64,000 nt of DNA from DATMRF01 sp035566435 (lineage in GTDB: Bacteria > Verrucomicrobiota > Verrucomicrobiia > Limisphaerales > UBA8199). The stretch spans positions 1-64,000 of the forward strand of contig DATMRF010000054.1 in assembly GCA_035566435.1 (NCBI GenBank), written 5' to 3'. This document shows, piece after piece, positions 59,374-64,000 of this stretch. The position numbers and the translations under genes were made by a program. How positions within the stretch are numbered: position 1 is the first letter of the stretch; the number at the start of each line of letters is the position of its first letter. The notes under the pieces were generated by a model. The model did no database searches. It was not told where the DNA came from and was given only the letters and a program-made list of their open reading frames with translations.

Positions 59374-60930
59374 TCACTCCTTCCGCTGTACCACAGCCGG
59401 CGCGCTTGCGTTGCCGCACCGATCTACCGCGGTCACGGCAATCGCCTCCGGTGGCGGCCGTTCCAGCGCGCGGGATTTGGCCGCGCCCGGCAAGATCCGA
59501 GTCGTCCATTCGTTGTCCCTGCGCACTTGCAGGACCCACAACCATACTTGCTGCGGTTTGCCAGGCGCCCAACTTGCATTACTGCCGTTCACGGTCAGCC
59601 GTGGTGTTTCCGGCGGGTCGGTGTCCAGCCACGGCGCCGGCGGCACCAGGGCCGGTTGACCATACACCTCTCGATCGAGCGCTTCGCCCAGACGGTTTGG
59701 GCGCATCAAAGCTTTCATATCCCAATGGACGTGGCCGCTGGTGCCAGGCTGCTGGCGGGTCAGCCGGATTTGGTTGACGATTTCTTCGGGGTTCCACCGT
59801 CCATTGGTTTTGGTGGAATCCATGCCCGGCACCAGCAGCCGGTCTTTGGTGTTTTGTTCCACCCACCACTTTAACAGCACAGGGAAACTTTGCTGCGGCG
59901 GATCGATGCCCCAGTACAGTTGCGGCGCAAAGTAATCGAGCCAGCCGCTTGCCAGCCATTTGCGTGAGTCGGCGTACAGCTTCGCGTAGGCATCAAATCC
60001 CTGGATCTGCTGCGGGTTCCCGGGACGCCAGATGCCGAACGGGCTAATGCCGAACTTCACCCAGGGCTTGGCCGACTTGATCGATTGGTAAACCCGCCGG
60101 ATGAACTCATTCACGTTCTCGCGCCTCCAATCTTCACGGCTCAATCTGCCGCCGAGCCCAAATCGCCGCCAGCTCGCATCGTCCGGGAAATCGATTTCCC
60201 GCCCTGCCCCGTCCTGTTCTTTGTACGGATAAAAGTAATCGTCGAAATGGACGCCATCGATGTCATAACGTTTCAGTACGTCCATGACAACGCTCAGCGA
60301 ATAGTCCTGCACCTCCTTGTCGCCGGGGTCGAGCCAAAGCAATTTGCCGTATTGCCGCACGAGTTGCGGATGGGTCTTGCTGATGTGCGTGGGGGCGACC
60401 AGCCCTTTGGCGGAGGAATGGTGTGCGCGGTAAGGATTGAACCAGGCATGCAACTCGAGGCCACGCCGATGGGCCTCCTCCACGGCCAGCGCCAGGGGAT
60501 CATAAAACGGCTCCGGCGCCTTCCCCATGCGCCCGGTGAGATACTCCGACCACGGCTCGATCGAGGAGGCGTACAAAGCGTCGCAAGCCGGACGCACTTG
60601 GAAAATAAGAGTGTTCAGCTTGAGCTGGGCCGCCCTGTCCATGATGGCCAATAGTTCGGCCGTTTGCTGCGCCGTGCTGAGGTTGTTGGTGGAAGGCCAA
60701 TCGATGTTCGCCACCGTAGCAATCCAGGCTGCGCGCATTTCCCGGGCTGGTTTGGGTGGAACAATCGATGCGGGAAGGTAACCTCCGGCCTGCACGGACA
60801 CCACCGTTGCGCAAAGAAAGCCGCTGCACAAGAGAATCCACCATTGGCCATACCGCTTCCCCGGCGTGCCGAGCATCCGCCCCATCGATCGGCAGAAGCC
60901 AACGCAGAGTTGCAAGTGCGTGGGATGCAT
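59374..60930 (-). CDS. GHL10-family glycosyl hydrolase-like protein, exported
   Basis: A 518-residue exported protein. After an N-terminal membrane segment (WWILLCSGFLCATVVSVQAGG) it has EMRAAWIATVANIDWPS, LNTLIFQVRPACDALYASS, HRRGLELHAWFNPYRA and YDIDGVHFDDYFYPY, the GHL10 (DUF187) pattern of a (beta/alpha)8 hydrolase. The Asp/Glu residues of DGVHFDD are candidate catalytic residues. It probably cleaves a glycan, possibly in the cell envelope. Met16 (60885) or Met19 (60876) are alternative starts nearer the membrane segment. Confidence 0.9.
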   Translation of the reverse strand: MHPTHLQLCVGFCRSMGRMLGTPGKRYGQWWILLCSGFLCATVVSVQAGGYLPASIVPPKPAREMRAAWIATVANIDWPSTNNLSTAQQTAELLAIMDRAAQLKLNTLIFQVRPACDALYASSIEPWSEYLTGRMGKAPEPFYDPLALAVEEAHRRGLELHAWFNPYRAHHSSAKGLVAPTHISKTHPQLVRQYGKLLWLDPGDKEVQDYSLSVVMDVLKRYDIDGVHFDDYFYPYKEQDGAGREIDFPDDASWRRFGLGGRLSREDWRRENVNEFIRRVYQSIKSAKPWVKFGISPFGIWRPGNPQQIQGFDAYAKLYADSRKWLASGWLDYFAPQLYWGIDPPQQSFPVLLKWWVEQNTKDRLLVPGMDSTKTNGRWNPEEIVNQIRLTRQQPGTSGHVHWDMKALMRPNRLGEALDREVYGQPALVPPAPWLDTDPPETPRLTVNGSNASWAPGKPQQVWLWVLQVRRDNEWTTRILPGAAKSRALERPPPEAIAVTAVDRCGNASAPAVVQRKE

Positions 60931-61160
60931 TTGTTTATGTCGGAAGAAAGATTTTTCCCAAAAGTTGTTGAAATCCTAGGGCAGGTTGGTCTAAATAGGA
61001 TGGTAGTAAAGAAAAAGTTAGCGCAGAGCAGCGGTTAGACGGCACAACTTCAAATCTCGGTTCCTCACCAATTAGTTGTGCCCCGACGGCAGGGCTATGC
61101 TTTATATAGTGGTTTTTCGCTTTACTAAATCGGGTTGCTCTGCTTTTTATAAACAAAATC

Positions 61161-64000
61161 ATGTATCTGAAGAATTTAACTGTTTTAGGGTTCAAATCCT
61201 TTGCAGATAAAACGGCTCTCAACTTCCAACCCGGAGTGACCGCGATCGTCGGCCCCAATGGGTGTGGTAAGTCGAATGTCTCAGACGCAATACGGTGGGT
61301 ACTGGGCGAGCAATCAGCGAAGGCCCTGCGCGGCGGCGAAATGGCCGATGTTATTTTCAACGGAACCGATAGCCGCAAACCGTTAGGGATGGCTGAAGTG
61401 TCGCTGACCATTGGCGGGGTGGACGAGGAGGGCCTGCGAGCGTCGGGGGTGGAAATCGCGTACAACGAGGTCACCGTCACCCGCCGGGTGTTCCGCGACG
61501 GCGGAAGCGAGTATTTCATCAACAAAACACCCTGCCGGCTAAAGGACATCCAGCAGTTGTTCATGGGTACGGGTGTGGGCCGCACGAGCTACAGCATCAT
61601 GGCCCAAGGCAATATTACCCAGATTCTCTCCAGCAAGCCGGAAGATCGCCGCTTGATTTTTGAGGAAGCCGCGGGAATCACCAAATACAAATCGCAGAAG
61701 AAAGAGGCCCTGCGCAAGCTGGAGTACGCCGAACAAAACCTGGTGCGCGTGGAGGACCTCGTGCGCGAAGTTAAGCGCCAGATCGGTTCGCTCCAGCGCC
61801 AGGCGGGCAAGGCGCGGCGTTATAAACAGCTCTCGCAGGAAATGCAGCATCTGGATACGCAGCTCGCACGGCACCAGTTTGATCTCTTGCAGGTTGAGAT
61901 TCAGGAACGGGAGACCACGGCTGAAAGGCTGCGGAACGAAATCGAGAGCAGTTCCGCCGAGGTGCTGCGCGGCGAAGACGAGATCACGCACTTACGCGAA
62001 CGCCTGTCGGAACTGGAGCACGAGGTCGGCGCGATGCAGCAACGTGGCCTGGAATTGAAAGGGGAGATTGACCGGCACGAGGGCCGCATCCAATTCAACG
62101 AGGAACGGCTGCGGGAATTGGGCGCGCAAAACACCAAGGCGCTGGCTGACATCAACCAGGCGGAGGAACGCCGGCACATCGCCGAACAGGAGCTGGCAAA
62201 GGTGGACGCTAATCTCAAATCAGCCGAGACCGCACTCGCGCAGCATCGGGCGACGCTCGAAGCCAGGCAGTCGGCCTTGCGCCAGGTCGAAGAAGATTTG
62301 CGCCGACGGCAGGAGGCCCTGCGGCAGGCCCAGGCCGACGCCTTTGCGGCGGCGCAGGACCTGACCCGGGTCCGCAACGAGCTCACCGCGCTCGATTTGC
62401 AGAAACAGGGCAACGTGGTGCGCCTCGAAAAACTCTCCGCGGAAAAGATCCAACTGGAGGAGGAACGCAGCCGGCTCGAAACCCGGCTGCACGAATTCGC
62501 CGCCAATGTGCAGACCCAGAAACTGAACGCGCAGACCCAACGCGGCAGTGTCGCGGACCGGCAAAAGCGACTGGTGGAGCTCCAGGAAGACTTGAACCGG
62601 GCGGGACAGGAGCAGGACGAGCTATTGCAGCAACAAGCGGAGAAACGGTCGCGGCTCAATGTGCTCGAGCAATTGCAGGCGGGACACGAAGGTTTCAGCG
62701 AGGGCTCGCTCGCCGCACTCAAACAATCGCGCCACGTGCTCGGCTCGCTGGCTGACAAGGTGCGCGTGCCCGACCAGTACGTGACGGCGATCGAAACGGC
62801 ATTGGGCCACCACCTGCAACTGGTGCTGACGGAACATCCGGAAGCAGCACAGGAAATCCTTGCCGACCTTAGCGCGAACAAGAAAGGCCGGGCCAGCGTC
62901 GCTCCGCTTGCTTTCACGCGCAATGGGCACGCGCCGGCGCCGGTTTCCGGCACCAATGGCGCCAAGGGGAACGGTTCATCTGAACAATCCCAGGCCACCG
63001 CTGCGCCCGAACTCAACGGCGAGCCCCTGGAAGCCATCCGGGTCGTGGACGGTGAGACGTCCGTCCAGCCTCTCCTCGAGCGGTTGCTGGGGCTCACCCG
63101 CATCGTGCGCGATTTAGGCGCGGCGACAGCGGCCTGGCGCGATACCAACGGCGCATTTCATTACGTTACCCTCGCCGGTGAATTGCTGAGCCGACACGGC
63201 ATTTACACCGGCGGCTACGCCAATGGCAGCAGCAACGGCAAGGGGGCGGCTTCGATTCTGGGCCGGAAGAATCAAATCGCCGAATTGCGATTGACGGCGG
63301 GCCAGTTGCAGGAACAGGTGGGCGAACTCAGCCGCCGCAAAGGGACGCTTCAGAGTGAGCAAACAGAACTTCAGGCCAGCCTGCAGCAGGCCCAAACGGA
63401 ACTGCGCGCCCAGGAAGTTGCGATCGCCACGCGCGAAGGCGAGTTCAACGCGCTGCAGAATTCCCAGCGCCTGCTGCATCAGAAGATCGATACGGTCGTG
63501 TTCGAGGTCCAAACGGTGGCGGCCCAGGAGCAGGAGGGGCTGCAAAAGCGCTCCGGCCTGGCGGCCCGGGTTAACGAACTGGAAACCCAGGAGCAGGAAC
63601 GCCAGGCGCAAGTGGCGGAATTGACCGCGCAATTGGAGGGCCTGAGGCTGCAGCGCGACACCGCCAACGCCGGTTTGACGGAAAGCAAGGTAGCGCTGGC
63701 GACCGAGGAGCAAATGCGCGCCTCGTTCCAGCAGCAACAGCAATCGCTCACCCAGCGCATCCGCGAGCTGGCCCAGATTATCGAACAGCGCCGCGGCGAA
63801 ATCGGGGCGTGCATCGGAAGGAAGGAACAGGCGGAGTCCGAAATCCAGGAGTCACGCGGCCGGATTGAGGCGCTGCGCCACGACCGAGACCAGGTGAATG
63901 CCCAGGCGGCGGACGTGCTGGCCCGGAAACAGGGCGAAGAAGCCGAGATTACCGGCCGGGAAGAATCATTGCGCGAACAACGGCGGTCGTTGACGGACGT
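61161..64000 (+). CDS. smc: Chromosome segregation protein SMC, N-terminal part (cut by window edge)
   Basis: The first 946 codons of SMC. Walker A is GPNGCGKSN (residues 31-39). The N-terminal head also shows FKSFADKT, RWVLGEQSAKALRGG and the IMAQGNITQIL segment. A long Glu/Arg/Gln coiled coil follows to ~residue 500; the hinge region begins near GHHLQLVLTEHPEAAQ (~550). Inside the hinge lies a ~40-residue low-complexity stretch (NGHAPAPVSGTNGAKGNG and on). The second coiled coil runs to the window end with no stop. It organises chromosomes with ScpA/ScpB. Confidence 0.97.
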   Translation, partial: MYLKNLTVLGFKSFADKTALNFQPGVTAIVGPNGCGKSNVSDAIRWVLGEQSAKALRGGEMADVIFNGTDSRKPLGMAEVSLTIGGVDEEGLRASGVEIAYNEVTVTRRVFRDGGSEYFINKTPCRLKDIQQLFMGTGVGRTSYSIMAQGNITQILSSKPEDRRLIFEEAAGITKYKSQKKEALRKLEYAEQNLVRVEDLVREVKRQIGSLQRQAGKARRYKQLSQEMQHLDTQLARHQFDLLQVEIQERETTAERLRNEIESSSAEVLRGEDEITHLRERLSELEHEVGAMQQRGLELKGEIDRHEGRIQFNEERLRELGAQNTKALADINQAEERRHIAEQELAKVDANLKSAETALAQHRATLEARQSALRQVEEDLRRRQEALRQAQADAFAAAQDLTRVRNELTALDLQKQGNVVRLEKLSAEKIQLEEERSRLETRLHEFAANVQTQKLNAQTQRGSVADRQKRLVELQEDLNRAGQEQDELLQQQAEKRSRLNVLEQLQAGHEGFSEGSLAALKQSRHVLGSLADKVRVPDQYVTAIETALGHHLQLVLTEHPEAAQEILADLSANKKGRASVAPLAFTRNGHAPAPVSGTNGAKGNGSSEQSQATAAPELNGEPLEAIRVVDGETSVQPLLERLLGLTRIVRDLGAATAAWRDTNGAFHYVTLAGELLSRHGIYTGGYANGSSNGKGAASILGRKNQIAELRLTAGQLQEQVGELSRRKGTLQSEQTELQASLQQAQTELRAQEVAIATREGEFNALQNSQRLLHQKIDTVVFEVQTVAAQEQEGLQKRSGLAARVNELETQEQERQAQVAELTAQLEGLRLQRDTANAGLTESKVALATEEQMRASFQQQQQSLTQRIRELAQIIEQRRGEIGACIGRKEQAESEIQESRGRIEALRHDRDQVNAQAADVLARKQGEEAEITGREESLREQRRSLTD

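Overview
The window is GC-rich bacterial chromosome. Gene content and repeats fit a Verrucomicrobiota-type organism (PVC group); this lineage is an inference. Supporting signs are a TTG-started Ser/Thr kinase fused to WD40 propellers close to an ECF sigma factor, many exported carbohydrate-active and LamG/Ig proteins, a frameshifted copy of a membrane-anchored protein with a proline/asparagine-rich motif, an orphan Mu-terminase-like HTH protein, and several families of palindromic repeats. Genes lie on both strands in short operons. No prophage module, IS transposase, rRNA or CRISPR array is visible.

Layout. 0-3 kb: RRM RNA-binding protein, infA (IF-1), nitronate monooxygenase-like protein, hemerythrin. 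3-11.2 kb: mostly exported proteins (DUF1579-like, DUF4139-like, cyclophilin, two small lipoproteins, thioredoxin, polysaccharide-lyase-like sandwich protein). 11.6-20.7 kb: five co-directional genes that can mobilise and degrade acyl chains (cNMP-binding patatin phospholipase, PaaK-like acyl-CoA ligase, thiolase, FadJ-type bifunctional enzyme, long acyl-CoA dehydrogenase). 20.8-24 kb: M14 carboxypeptidase, small secreted protein, repeats. 24-30.3 kb: ECF sigma factor, exported protein and giant kinase-WD40 protein on the minus strand, with a 154-bp composite palindrome between them. 30.4-32.5 kb: an odd accessory patch with duplicated leaders, 10-bp-period tandem arrays, 30-bp palindromes and an HTH/small-terminase-like gene whose N-terminus is built from those palindromes. 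32.7 kb: tRNA with CAT anticodon. 32.8-36.4 kb: GH2 beta-galactosidase and a TlpA-like protein lacking one active-site cysteine. 36.4-41.6 kb: minus-strand operon (Gfo/Idh oxidoreductase, sugar isomerase-like protein, holB, O-antigen ligase-like protein, DUF488). 41.8-45.3 kb: pseudogene, small conserved-looking protein, inverted repeat, clan GH-A glycosidase. 45.4-48.7 kb: rpsL-rpsG-fusA with a promoter and an internal hairpin, but no tuf. 48.8-61 kb: EEP-fold protein, prepilin-like secreted protein, purN, TPR-sulfotransferase, LamG/Ig exported protein, YgjP-like metallopeptidase, LptF/G permease, SDR, GHL10 hydrolase. 61.2 kb to the end: smc, cut by the window edge.

The most unusual stretch is 30.4-32.5 kb. 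Two ~115-bp leaders each place an ATG at nearly the same distance from an identical 26-nt block. The surviving gene carries three tandem copies of a 30-bp palindromic repeat translated as ten-residue units. Other points worth checking are an ECF sigma gene whose only full-length start is CTG, a WSAPC thioredoxin-like site, an EEP protein without its metal-binding Glu, and a patatin with an altered oxyanion loop. All calls come from reading the sequence; no database search was run.
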